This document shows, in pieces, positions 26,775 to 37,012 of a DNA stretch of 64,000 nt. Where the stretch lies: positions 248,001 through 312,000 of the forward strand of contig NZ_NIXK01000001.1 in assembly GCF_002763455.1 (NCBI RefSeq), given 5' to 3'. The notes under the pieces are model-generated. The model worked only from the letters and a program-made list of their open reading frames with translations. It was not told the origin of the DNA and ran no database searches. Each line of letters starts with the position of its first letter. Position 1 is the first letter of the stretch. This DNA is from Lentibacillus sediminis (GTDB lineage Bacteria > Bacillota > Bacilli > Bacillales > Amphibacillaceae). The translations under genes and the position numbers were made by a program.

Positions 26775-27809
26775 TTAATATATTGATCCATTGTCTTCCG
26801 TGTCCTCCGCAAAATCCGTCACAGGATCTTTGACGGTCGGCAAATCCAAATGCTCTCGCAGTTCCTGTTGAATTTCCGCCCGGCTTTCATCCTCCACCTG
26901 GTAATACCAGCCGCCATCGGCCATATATCCGCCGGCCCCTTCGAAATTGACGGTTTCAATGGAGACATTCCGATCCAGGCCATAGGACAAAAAGCCCTGG
27001 ATTTCGGAAAAGGACAGGTTGGTTTGCATATGGGAACCGACCGAAACAATCACATCTTCCAGTTTGAAAACAGAAGACGGGGAGGTTGCTTTGTCGGCGA
27101 TAGCCCGCAATATTTCCTGCTGACGCTGCCCCCTGGCAATAGCACTGTCATACTTGCGAGTCCGGGCAAGTGCTAGGGCTTCTTCGCCATTTAGATCCTG
27201 CTCGCCAGCGTACAAGTGGATCGAGTTTTTGTCATCATTCGAGTCAGATTCACTGATTTCATATGGCACATCAAAGGTTATTCCACCCAGCGCATTCACT
27301 GCTTGCACAAATGCTTCGAAGTTCATCCGCACAAAATAATCCACTGGTACATTTAAGAAGTTTTCTACCGTTTCCATTGTTGCACGCGGTCCGCCAAAGG
27401 CATGGGCGTGATTGATTTTTGTGGAATAGTCGACTTCCGGGATGTAGACATAGGAGTCGCGGGGAATGCTCAACAGTTTTACTGTGCTTTGATCCTTATT
27501 AAAGGTGGCCAAAAGCAAAGCATCGGAGCGGCTTGTTTCCAAATTGTCCCTGTGTTCACTGCTGTCCACACCGATGAACAAGACGGATACGTTATCCTCC
27601 ACTGGATGAACCTGCCCGTTCCTTAGTTCAGATGTTTCATTTTCCCGGCCGATTTCCTCGTGCGAACCGGCAATCGTGTCGGCAGTTGTATCATACAGAT
27701 AAACCGCATACCCGACGCCTGTGCCAACAAGAAATAACAGGAAGACCCCGCTGTATAACAGCAATTTTTTCCACGAAAACCGCCTCTTTGTTGATTGATG
27801 TCTTCCCAT
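26775..27809 (-). CDS. Second LCP family polymer-peptidoglycan ligase
   Basis: The product has 344 residues with one transmembrane helix (about 16-38) and an LCP domain (VSVLFIGVDSSEHRDN, LSIPRDSYVYIPEVDYSTK, INHAHAFGG, ALARTRKYDSAIARGQRQQE). It is a clear paralogue of the gene at 25504-26553, with the same catalytic residues. The start is the ATG at 27809 because GAGGAG lies about 9 bases upstream; the longer frame from a TTG at 27830 runs through that site. Its DNA is visibly more GC-rich than its neighbour, so the pair is probably not a recent local duplication. Either paralogue could attach WTA or the CsaB-modified polymer. Confidence 0.9.
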   Translation of the reverse strand: MGRHQSTKRRFSWKKLLLYSGVFLLFLVGTGVGYAVYLYDTTADTIAGSHEEIGRENETSELRNGQVHPVEDNVSVLFIGVDSSEHRDNLETSRSDALLLATFNKDQSTVKLLSIPRDSYVYIPEVDYSTKINHAHAFGGPRATMETVENFLNVPVDYFVRMNFEAFVQAVNALGGITFDVPYEISESDSNDDKNSIHLYAGEQDLNGEEALALARTRKYDSAIARGQRQQEILRAIADKATSPSSVFKLEDVIVSVGSHMQTNLSFSEIQGFLSYGLDRNVSIETVNFEGAGGYMADGGWYYQVEDESRAEIQQELREHLDLPTVKDPVTDFAEDTEDNGSIY

Positions 27810-28096
27810 TGGAAAAGCTCCTCGCGACAATTATTACCCCCTATTTTACAAGGTATAGAGGAAAATGTGTAGGGAAATGTCGGACTGCAATATAGGCGCA
27901 CTTCCCCAGCATATTTTCCCATCTCCTATGTTTATTCTATAATCGAAACTTTATGCTGCTTGGTGGCATGGCAGGGGGAGTTTCTCATTTCTTCCTTTAT
28001 ATGTACATACGCGCAAAATTTTTTCAAAAAAGTTTCTGGGGCATGCCCCCTTTTCGCTGATTCTTTCGATTGTAGTTGTGAAAGGAGGTGGTAAGC

Positions 28097-28321
28097 ATGG
28101 CAGTAGCAACAATTGTAAGTTCATCGCTGCGTCTGGAACTGTACGCGGGAGAGGATCCGGAAACAGGCAACCCTATCTTCACATCCAAAAGCTTTAACAA
28201 CGTAAAAACGGACGCTACTCCTGACCAGTTGTGGCCAATCGCGACAGCAGTGGCAGGCCTGCAGGAATTTCCCCTGCAAAACGTGGAACGCCGGGATTAC
28301 TCCGAGCTGAGTGAAGCCTAA
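28097..28321 (+). CDS. DUF1659 family small protein
   Basis: The 74-residue product starts at ATG 28097 with a perfect AAAGGAGGTG 6 bases upstream. The sequence (SSLRLELYAGEDPETGNPI, KSFNNVKTDATPDQLW) matches the DUF1659 family found in Bacillaceae. No function is established. It is followed by a DUF2922 gene and a YvrJ-type gene, a trio I know to recur in this group. A short stretch without genes (28322-28489) separates it from the next. Confidence 0.8.
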   Translation: MAVATIVSSSLRLELYAGEDPETGNPIFTSKSFNNVKTDATPDQLWPIATAVAGLQEFPLQNVERRDYSELSEA

Positions 28322-28489
28322 CCGGCAGTGAAGGGGTAAGCTGGCATGGCCGCTAAGACCGCAGTTGCTGAGGGTGCTGGTGTTGAGTCGGCGGCAAGGC
28401 CTTAGGGCAAGCAAGCTGTATGAGTTGGCTGATGGCGGTCATGTGAGTTTCGCTGAAGAGGATAATTTGAAAGGAAAGGAGGTGGAATC

Positions 28490-28714
28490 ATGTCAAAAAA
28501 GTTGGAGCTGAAGTTTCGCAATGAAGACGGAAAAATGGTCACCTATTCACTGGACAACCCAGTGGAACCGGCTGATGCCGTTGCGGTCAATGCAGCAATG
28601 GATGAAATCATCACCCAAAACGCCTTCACCTCATCCGGCGGCAATGTCGTGGAAAAGGACAGCGCCCGGATTGTCGAGCGAATTGTGACGGAAATCGACC
28701 TTGGGATGGAGTAA
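28490..28714 (+). CDS. DUF2922 family small protein
   Basis: This 74-residue protein (KKLELKFRNEDGKMVTYSLD, NAAMDEIITQNAF) fits DUF2922. AAAGGAGGTGG stands 7 bases before the ATG. The family is small, soluble and uncharacterised. It lies in the same orientation as the DUF1659 and YvrJ genes. A hairpin follows 27 bases after the stop. Confidence 0.8.
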   Translation: MSKKLELKFRNEDGKMVTYSLDNPVEPADAVAVNAAMDEIITQNAFTSSGGNVVEKDSARIVERIVTEIDLGME

Positions 28715-28740
28715 GTGAATAAGGCATGATTGTAAAACTA

Positions 28741-28768
28741 GACCAGCGGCTTAGCCACTGGTCTGTTT
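28741..28768 (+). terminator. Terminator after the DUF2922 gene
   Basis: GACCAG...GGC and GCC...CTGGTC form a compact hairpin followed by TGTTTTG. The G12 tract and the 21-bp repeat array come next. Confidence 0.65.
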
Positions 28769-28778
28769 TGCAGAATGT

Positions 28779-28790
28779 GGGGGGGGGGGG
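28779..28790 (+). repeat. Homopolymeric G tract (12 G)
   Basis: An uninterrupted run of about 12 G lies between the terminator and the array. It is prone to slippage and to sequencing error, and is not in a coding region. Confidence 0.85.
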
Positions 28791-28821
28791 AAGGCTGTGT
28801 TGTCGGGTGGGGTGGGTACTT

Positions 28822-29000
28822 ATCAAGCGAGTGGACAGCGGAATCGGGCGAGTGCACCCTGGAATCGGGCGAACGCACCATCAAATCGAGCGAGCAGCGC
28901 GTTAGATCGAGCGTGTGACAGGCCAAGTCGAGCGATGCATGCCGAAATCGGGCGGGTAGCACCCCGAACCGGGCGAGTGCATCCCGACATCGAGCGACCC
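28822..29000 (+). repeat. 21-bp periodic array A (9 units)
   Basis: The octamer TCGRGCGA or a one- to two-base variant starts at 28823, 28844, 28865, 28886, 28907, 28928, 28948, 28969 and 28990. The spacings are 21,21,21,21,21,20,21,21. The core is AATCGRGCGA, with diverged sequence between cores. It sits between the DUF2922 terminator and the YvrJ gene and opens long false frames on both strands (28797-29027 plus, 28823-29023 minus). It is not CRISPR: the conserved part is about 10 bp and the period is too short. Confidence 0.9.
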
Positions 29001-29047
29001 TCCCCAACCTTGTCCCACAACAATTAACAATGAGAGGAGGCAATCCA

Positions 29048-29185
29048 TTGGAGGAAACATGGGTTTCAGTCGTGACGGAGGTTGGCTTTCCCATTGCGGT
29101 GACGTTTTACCTGCTTCACCGCATCGAAGGAAAACTCAACCAGCTGATCGAATCGATTCATGCGTTGCCTGAGAAGATGAAGTGA
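29048..29185 (+). CDS. yvrJ: YvrJ family small membrane protein
   Basis: This is a 45-codon gene starting at TTG 29048 with GAGAGGAGG 7 bases upstream. The product EETWVSVVTEVGFPIAVTFY continues LLHRIEGKLNQLIESI and matches the YvrJ family: one N-terminal membrane segment with the conserved GFPI, then an amphipathic LxxIExKL helix. The function is unknown. It follows array A and ends the DUF1659-DUF2922-YvrJ group. Confidence 0.8.
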   Translation: MEETWVSVVTEVGFPIAVTFYLLHRIEGKLNQLIESIHALPEKMK

Positions 29186-29363
29186 ATCCAGACACCGGTT
29201 TTCTGTATTGCAGAGAGCCGGTTTTAAGTATAATTTTCAATGAAATTCTTCTGTCAGCTGCCAATGGAATCCTCTATAATAAAAGTTATATTATTATAAC
29301 AAAGGAGGTATTAGAATATCCCATTAATCATTTTCGGCACGATTGCCGCTGGCGTTTTGTAGT

Positions 29364-29392
29364 TTGACATTTCCAGAAAAATAAAATAAACT
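29364..29392 (+). promoter_or_regulatory. Candidate promoter of the hut operon
   Basis: TTGACA (29364-29369), 17 bases, TAAACT (29387-29392). Transcription would start about 25 bases before hutP. The rest of 29186-29363 contains TATAAT at 29274 and a good Shine-Dalgarno near 29301 without a usable start codon. Confidence 0.5.
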
Positions 29393-29422
29393 AAAATTAG
29401 TCATTAGAAAAGAGTGAAAATT

Positions 29423-29863
29423 ATGCCGCTGAATCGCAATCATTTAATCGGCAAAGAAGCAATATTGTTGCTCCTGCGAGATGAAAATAAGCTATCCGAG
29501 AATGTAAGAGAATTAGATTGGAAGTTTTGCAAAGGAAAAGTTGGCTCGATGGATGGCCAGAAAGTTGTGGCAGCTGTGGAAACGGCGGCTAGAAATCAAG
29601 GGATCATCCAATCAGGCCTGTACAGGGAAACCCATGCCATGTATCATGCGATCATGGAGGCGATGAGCGGGGTCACACGCGGCAGCAATCAAATTGGAAC
29701 CGTTCTCAGGACAGTGGGTCTCCAGTTTTCCATCATCCGCGGCAATCCATATGACGACAAGGCAGAAGGAGAATGGATTGCGGTTGCCTTTTACGGAACG
29801 ATCGGTGCTCCTGTTAAAGGGCTGGAGCATGAAGCAATAGGTCTCGGGATCAATCATATTTAG
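29423..29863 (+). CDS. hutP: Hut operon antiterminator HutP
   Basis: This 146-residue protein matches B. subtilis HutP throughout ([71 protein letters not shown]). HutP binds hut mRNA with L-histidine and Mg2+ and prevents termination upstream of hutH. The His residues of the family's HxxxH region (THAMYH) are present. The ATG at 29423 is likely; GTG 29414 is an alternative. The UAG stop is itself the first of several UAG triplets in the presumed HutP target. Confidence 0.95.
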   Translation: MPLNRNHLIGKEAILLLLRDENKLSENVRELDWKFCKGKVGSMDGQKVVAAVETAARNQGIIQSGLYRETHAMYHAIMEAMSGVTRGSNQIGTVLRTVGLQFSIIRGNPYDDKAEGEWIAVAFYGTIGAPVKGLEHEAIGLGINHI

Positions 29864-29930
29864 ACCCATAGTAAACTAGTGAATTTAGGGGGTCGCATAA
29901 CACATTTCGTGTGTTGTGCGACCCTTTTTG
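29861..29930 (+). promoter_or_regulatory. HutP antitermination target: UAG-rich region plus terminator
   Basis: UAG occurs at 29861, 29869, 29877 and 29886 (spacing 8, 8, 9), the first being the hutP stop codon. A strong hairpin follows immediately with arms GGGTCGCATAACAC and GTGTTGTGCGACCC (29890-29924) and a TTTTT tail. In B. subtilis, HutP plus histidine binds UAG-rich RNA at this same location and disrupts the terminator. Histidine-induced readthrough into hutHUIG is inferred. Confidence 0.85.
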
Positions 29931-29940
29931 CTGTTTTTTT

Positions 29941-29954
29941 GGAAAGCGATTACA
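29941..29954 (+). promoter_or_regulatory. cre site (CcpA box) before hutH
   Basis: GGAAAGCGATTACA matches the cre consensus TGWAANCGNTNWCA at 13 of 14 positions. It lies between the antiterminated hairpin and the hutH Shine-Dalgarno, so CcpA would act as a roadblock. Confidence 0.65.
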
Positions 29955-29969
29955 TTGGAGGTGAGCAAA

Positions 29970-31490
29970 ATGGTGACGTTAACCGGAGAAACGTTGACGT
30001 TGGATGAGGTGAAGCGGGTGGTTTTTGATCAGGAAAAGGCCGTCATAGCTGGCAGTGCCATCCATAAAATAAAAAGGAACAGAGAAACCGTTGAAAATCT
30101 GATCACTAAGAAAAAAACCATATACGGAATTAACACAGGTTTTGGCAAATTGAGCGATATTTTGATAGCGGATGATGACCTTAATGACCTGCAGCTGAAT
30201 CTGATCCGATCGCATGCCTGTGGGGTTGGGGGTCCTTTTTCAGAGGAAATCAGCCGGGCTATGCTCTTGCTCCGGGCAAATGCCTTGGCACAGGGGTTTT
30301 CCGGGGTCCGCGTGGAGCTGGTGCAGCAGCTGGTCGACTTGGTCAATGCTCAGGTTCATCCAGTCGTTCCGGAACAAGGTTCGCTCGGTGCCAGCGGAGA
30401 CTTGGCTCCCCTGTCTCATCTCGCTTTAGCTTTAATCGGCGAGGGGGAAGTTTTTTACAGAGGAGAGCGGGTGCCTGCTCAAGTTGCACTGGAAAAGGAA
30501 GGCATCCCTCCGTTGAAACTGAAAGCAAAAGAGGGGCTGGCGTTAATCAATGGCACCCAGGCGATGACGGCGGTTGGGGTTGTCACTTATCTGGAAGCGG
30601 AAAAACTGCTTCGGCAATCCGAGCTGATTGCGGCCATGACAATGGAAGGGCTGCAGGCGATTATTACGGCGTTCGATGCGGATTTGCATGATGTTCGCGG
30701 ACATCAGGAGCAGATAGATGTCGCCGAGCGGGTAAGGACATTTTTATTCGACAGCGACCTGACGACAAACCAGGGGGAATTGCGCGTGCAGGATGCCTAT
30801 TCTTTACGATGCATTCCGCAAGTGCTCGGCGCCTGCTGGCAGACGGTTCATTATGCAAGGGAAAAAATCGAAACGGAAATCAATGCTGTCACGGATAATC
30901 CATTGGTTTTCTCATGCGCCGACAAAGTCATTTCCGGGGGCAATTTTCACGGGCAGCCAATTGCTTTTGCGATGGACTTTATTAAACTCGGCATAGCGGA
31001 GGCGGCAAATATCTCGGAAAGGCGGATTGAACGGCTGGTCAACCCGCAGCTGAATGATTTGCCGGCCTTCCTGAGTCCGAATCCGGGGCTGGAGTCAGGG
31101 GCGATGATTATGCAATACAGTGCGGCATCCCTGGTTTCGGAAAATAAAACATTGGCACACCCGGCAAGTGTTGACTCGATCCCGTCATCGGCTAATCAGG
31201 AAGATCATGTCAGCATGGGGACGATTGCTGCAAGGCATGCACTGCAGATGCTGCAAAATGCGCGCCGGGTTATAGCGATTGAGCTGATCTGTGCTATGGA
31301 AGCGGTGGAGTATCGCGGAGTGGAACGGATGGCCGCGCGCACTAGGGATTTTTATGAAAAGGCAAGGCAAATTGTTCCGGTCATCACAAAAGACCGGGTG
31401 TTTTCACCGGACATCGAGCGTTTGTCCAGCTGGTTGAAATGCTCGCATGAAAGTCATGCACATATGGAGGGAGGAATTTTTCATGAATAA
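29970..31490 (+). CDS. hutH: Histidine ammonia-lyase HutH
   Basis: The product has 506 residues. The Ala-Ser-Gly triad that forms the MIO electrophile is in [14 protein letters not shown] (about residue 143). [27 protein letters not shown] and DNPLVFS are family motifs. It deaminates histidine to urocanate. GGAGGTGAG stands 7 bases before the ATG at 29970; the frame extends upstream into the terminator but has no site there. It overlaps hutU by 8 bases. Confidence 0.97.
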   Translation: MVTLTGETLTLDEVKRVVFDQEKAVIAGSAIHKIKRNRETVENLITKKKTIYGINTGFGKLSDILIADDDLNDLQLNLIRSHACGVGGPFSEEISRAMLLLRANALAQGFSGVRVELVQQLVDLVNAQVHPVVPEQGSLGASGDLAPLSHLALALIGEGEVFYRGERVPAQVALEKEGIPPLKLKAKEGLALINGTQAMTAVGVVTYLEAEKLLRQSELIAAMTMEGLQAIITAFDADLHDVRGHQEQIDVAERVRTFLFDSDLTTNQGELRVQDAYSLRCIPQVLGACWQTVHYAREKIETEINAVTDNPLVFSCADKVISGGNFHGQPIAFAMDFIKLGIAEAANISERRIERLVNPQLNDLPAFLSPNPGLESGAMIMQYSAASLVSENKTLAHPASVDSIPSSANQEDHVSMGTIAARHALQMLQNARRVIAIELICAMEAVEYRGVERMAARTRDFYEKARQIVPVITKDRVFSPDIERLSSWLKCSHESHAHMEGGIFHE

Positions 31491-33150
31491 GACGAAGGTG
31501 CAAGCGAAAAAAGGGTTAGAACTGGAATGCAAAGGATGGGAGCAGGAAGCAGCACTTCGGATGCTGTACAACAACCTCGATCCGGAGGTGGCGGAAAATC
31601 CGGAAGAGCTCGTGGTCTATGGCGGGATTGGGAAGGCTGCCCGAAACTGGGAGGCATTTGAGAAAATCGTTCAAACTCTGAGAAACCTGGAAAAGGATGA
31701 AACGATGCTCGTACAGTCAGGCAAGCCGGTTGGGGTGTTCAAAACACATCAACATGCTCCTCGAGTGCTGCTTGCCAACTCGAACCTCGTTCCGAAATGG
31801 GCGACCTGGGAGCATTTTCATGAACTCGACCAAAAAGGGTTGATGATGTATGGGCAAATGACTGCCGGGAGCTGGATCTATATCGGGACACAGGGGATAT
31901 TGCAGGGAACCTATGAAACTTTTTCCGCTATTGCCAAGAAGCATTTCAATGAGACACTCCGGGGAACGATCACATTGACGGCAGGTCTCGGCGGGATGGG
32001 CGGCGCACAGCCACTCGCGGTCACTATGAATGAAGGGGTGGTGATTGTGGTTGAGGCGAACCCGGCCCGGATTGAAAAGCGATTGAAGACAAAATACTGT
32101 GATGTGAGGACAGATAGTATTGATGAAGCAATTAATTTGGCAAATGAAGCCAAGAAAAAAGGGAAGGCATTATCCATTGCCCTTTTGGGAAATGCTGCGG
32201 AAGTTTACCATGAACTGTTAGCGAGCGATATTAAAATCGATATTGTGACAGATCAGACATCCGCTCACGACCCGTTAAATGGATATATTCCGATTGGGTA
32301 CAGTGTGGAAGCTGCAGCCTCATTGCGCAAAAGTGACCCGGAGACGTATGTGAAATGCTCCAAATCCAGTATGGCAAGGCATGTGGAATCCATGCTTTCC
32401 TATCAAAAGAGAGGTTCGGTTGTTTTTGACTATGGAAACAACATCAGGCAGGAAGCGAAGGATGAAGGGGTTGCAGATGCGTTTGATTTTCCAGGGTTTG
32501 TTCCGGCGTACATCCGGCCGCTATTCAGCGAAGGAAAAGGACCATTCCGCTGGGCTGCGCTTTCAGGGGACCCGGAGGATATTTATCGGACCGACCGGCT
32601 GATCAGAGAGCTTTTCCCTGAAAATGAAGCATTGCTGCGCTGGATTGATATGGCACAGGAAAGAGTATCTTTTCAAGGACTGCCATCGCGGATTTGCTGG
32701 CTCGGCTATGGAGAGAGGAAGAAAATGGGGCTTGCGATCAATGAATTGGTAAAAAATGGCGAGTTGAAGGCGCCAATCGTGATCGGGCGTGACCATTTGG
32801 ATTGCGGGTCTGTCGCTTCGCCCAACCGGGAAACGGAGGGAATGAAAGATGGCAGTGATGCAGTCGCGGACTGGGCGATTCTGAATGCATTAATCAACAC
32901 GGCGGCCGGCGGTTCGTGGATTTCCTTCCATCACGGCGGTGGGGTTGGCATGGGCTATTCGCTGCACGCCGGAATGGTCGCTGTTGCGGATGGAACTGAC
33001 TTGGCAAAGGAGCGGCTGGAGCGGGTGTTAACGACCGACCCGGGCATGGGGATAATCCGCCATGCTGATGCAGGGTATGAAAAGGCGATTGAATTTGCGG
33101 AAGAGCATGATATTGCGATTCCAATGCGTGAAGAAAGGGGAGGGGATTAG
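31483..33150 (+). CDS. hutU: Urocanate hydratase HutU
   Basis: This 555-residue enzyme converts urocanate to imidazolonepropionate using tightly bound NAD+. [15 protein letters not shown] is the NAD-binding glycine-rich segment and [15 protein letters not shown] contains the conserved catalytic-loop Cys. The start is ATG 31483 with GGAGGGAGG upstream, inside the end of hutH. The length fits the family (about 550). hutI begins on the base after the stop. Confidence 0.97.
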   Translation: MNKTKVQAKKGLELECKGWEQEAALRMLYNNLDPEVAENPEELVVYGGIGKAARNWEAFEKIVQTLRNLEKDETMLVQSGKPVGVFKTHQHAPRVLLANSNLVPKWATWEHFHELDQKGLMMYGQMTAGSWIYIGTQGILQGTYETFSAIAKKHFNETLRGTITLTAGLGGMGGAQPLAVTMNEGVVIVVEANPARIEKRLKTKYCDVRTDSIDEAINLANEAKKKGKALSIALLGNAAEVYHELLASDIKIDIVTDQTSAHDPLNGYIPIGYSVEAAASLRKSDPETYVKCSKSSMARHVESMLSYQKRGSVVFDYGNNIRQEAKDEGVADAFDFPGFVPAYIRPLFSEGKGPFRWAALSGDPEDIYRTDRLIRELFPENEALLRWIDMAQERVSFQGLPSRICWLGYGERKKMGLAINELVKNGELKAPIVIGRDHLDCGSVASPNRETEGMKDGSDAVADWAILNALINTAAGGSWISFHHGGGVGMGYSLHAGMVAVADGTDLAKERLERVLTTDPGMGIIRHADAGYEKAIEFAEEHDIAIPMREERGGD

Positions 33151-35347
<2,197 letters not shown>

Positions 35348-35351
<4 letters not shown>

Positions 35352-35989
35352 GCTGTCCCGGTCTCTCTGCGTATCACAATCCAGCGATTATATTGATCAA
35401 TCAAAAACCCCATTCCAAACATAAACAACAATGTCCCTGGACCGATCCCGACTATTTCGTTTCGAAAGAGAATAATAATGACGCCAATCGATAATGGAAT
35501 CGCTGTGGCTAAAATGCTGGCCAATGTATAATTGTTAAAAACTTTCCCAAACGCCTTCAGCAAATAGTCAGACGGTAAGTATACGGAGCTTGATTGAAAA
35601 TAAATGCAGATAGCGATTGCGATGAGGTTGAGCCCGATGAATAAATATAAATAACGAGCCCAGATAGCATCCGGTACATAGACAAGCTGATGGATGTACA
35701 AAAACAAATCAATGAATAACCCAAAAACGGCAGCAAGCCCCATGCTTTTAACAATGAGTCCGACCCCGGGTTTTATTTTCAACATATAGCTGAATAAAAA
35801 GGAAAGGGAATACACAATAACGATGCAACCACCGATGGAGAACGGCAATATGTAGACAAGATTTTCCGCTGCCGATGTCCACGGCGCGCTCCCTGAGTTG
35901 GATATGACCATAAAACTATTTCCCAGGGCGTTTAATGTGATAGAAAGGATGAACCATAGTGAATTTCTGTTTATAGATGGTGCTTTCAT
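35348..35989 (-). CDS. YczE-like integral membrane protein, copy 1
   Basis: This 213-residue protein has about five membrane segments (SLWFILSITLNALGNSFMVI, LYLFIGLNLIAIAICIYFQS). Conserved features shared with the next gene are SAPWTSA, SSSVYLPSDYLLKAFGK, GPGTLLFMFGMGFLID and QYNRWIV. It fits the YczE-like group of membrane proteins, whose role is poorly defined; B. subtilis YczE has been linked to bacillomycin production. GGAGGT lies directly before ATG 35989. It is a tandem duplicate of 36163-36798. Confidence 0.7.
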
Positions 35990-36095
35990 GTAGACCTCCA
36001 ATTCTGGTTTCCATATTCTATCTTAAGCTTAAATAAGTGCTTTTACAATTATATTTGTTTAGGGGCCTAATTGCATTTTTTGATGATACCCTCCA

Positions 36096-36128
36096 AATAA
36101 AAACTCCCTTTGATTTAGGGAGTTATAT
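36096..36128 (-). terminator. Intrinsic terminator after the upstream YczE-like gene
   Basis: On the minus strand AACTCCCT and AGGGAGTT pair, followed by TTTATTT. It would end the copy 2 transcript before copy 1. Confidence 0.75.
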
Positions 36129-36162
36129 AGTAGCCAAGACTGTGTCTCGCCACGGCAAACGA

Positions 36163-36798
36163 TTAATAATTATATGAAGCTTTACCAATCACAATCCAGC
36201 GATTATATTGATCGATTAAAAATCCCAATCCAAACATAAACAGCAATGTCCCTGGACCAATCCCAACTACTTGGTTTCGGAAGAGAATAATAATTAGACC
36301 AATCGATAATGGAATCGCTGTCCATAAAATCGTAGCTAATGTATAATTCTTCACCAGTTTCCCAAACGCTTTTAACAAAAAATCTGTTGGCAAGTAGACG
36401 GAACTAGATTGAAAATAAATACATATAGCTGCTGCAATGAGGTTGAGCCCTATAAATAAGTATAAATACTGTACTCCTATAGCATCCGGTACGTGCACAA
36501 TCTGATGTAAATACAAAAACAAATCAATTAAAACGCCAAAAACAGCAGCGGTTGCCAGGCTTTTGCCAATCATTTTGAATTTAAGTTTCATTTTCATAAA
36601 ATAGCTGAGGAAAAATGAAAAAAAATGCAAAATAATAATGCAAACCCCGACAGAGAAAGGTAATATGAACACAAGATTCTCCCCTGCAGATGTCCAGGGA
36701 GCGCTTCCTAAGTTGGAAATTATCATGAAACTATTTCCTAAAGCATTTAATGTAATGGAAAATATAAACCATAATGATTTTACAGGTAGTACTCTCAT
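36163..36798 (-). CDS. YczE-like integral membrane protein, copy 2
   Basis: This 211-residue paralogue of the gene at 35348-35989 is very similar over its full length (LNALGNSFMIISNLGSAPWT, SSSVYLPTDFLLKAFGKL, GLGFLIDQYNRWIVIG). The same GGAGGTCTAG ribosome site precedes both ATGs, showing that the duplication included the translation signal. It is slightly more AT-rich. The function is unknown. The terminator between the copies suggests separate transcripts. The next 210 bases upstream contain no gene I can see apart from the TctA terminator. Confidence 0.7.
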   Translation of the reverse strand: MRVLPVKSLWFIFSITLNALGNSFMIISNLGSAPWTSAGENLVFILPFSVGVCIIILHFFSFFLSYFMKMKLKFKMIGKSLATAAVFGVLIDLFLYLHQIVHVPDAIGVQYLYLFIGLNLIAAAICIYFQSSSVYLPTDFLLKAFGKLVKNYTLATILWTAIPLSIGLIIILFRNQVVGIGPGTLLFMFGLGFLIDQYNRWIVIGKASYNY

Positions 36799-36954
36799 CT
36801 AGACCTCCGATTTTTTTTCAATGAAAGAACGCTGTTACAAGCTCGGTTAAATAAATTCTCCCATGACCGTAAAATAATCACGAACGCTTTGCTTTTCAAT
36901 TTAGCATGAAAAAAGATGATTTTCCAATAGGCATCATCATCCAGTTACAAATAT

Positions 36955-36992
36955 GAAAAAGAGCAGCGGGAAAATCGCATTCCTCCCGCTCT
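36955..36992 (-). terminator. Intrinsic terminator after the TctA-like gene
   Basis: On the minus strand AGAGCGGG and CCCGCTGCTCT pair around AGGAATGCGATTTT, followed by TTTTTC. Confidence 0.8.
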
Positions 36993-37012
36993 ACTCAAAT
37001 TGATATTTTATT

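Noticed and set aside
28822-29000. CRISPR array
   Set aside because: The conserved unit is about 10 bp with a 21-bp period, too short for CRISPR repeats and spacers, and no cas genes are present.
28797-29027. 76-codon plus-strand and 66-codon minus-strand (28823-29023) frames in array A
   Set aside because: Same repeat artefact; no Shine-Dalgarno and no protein-like composition.
29296-29361. Small hydrophobic frame (IPLIIFGTIAAGVL) behind a good Shine-Dalgarno before hutP
   Set aside because: There is no ATG, GTG or TTG at the right distance; it would need an ATA or ATC start. Noted only as a possible degenerate leader peptide.
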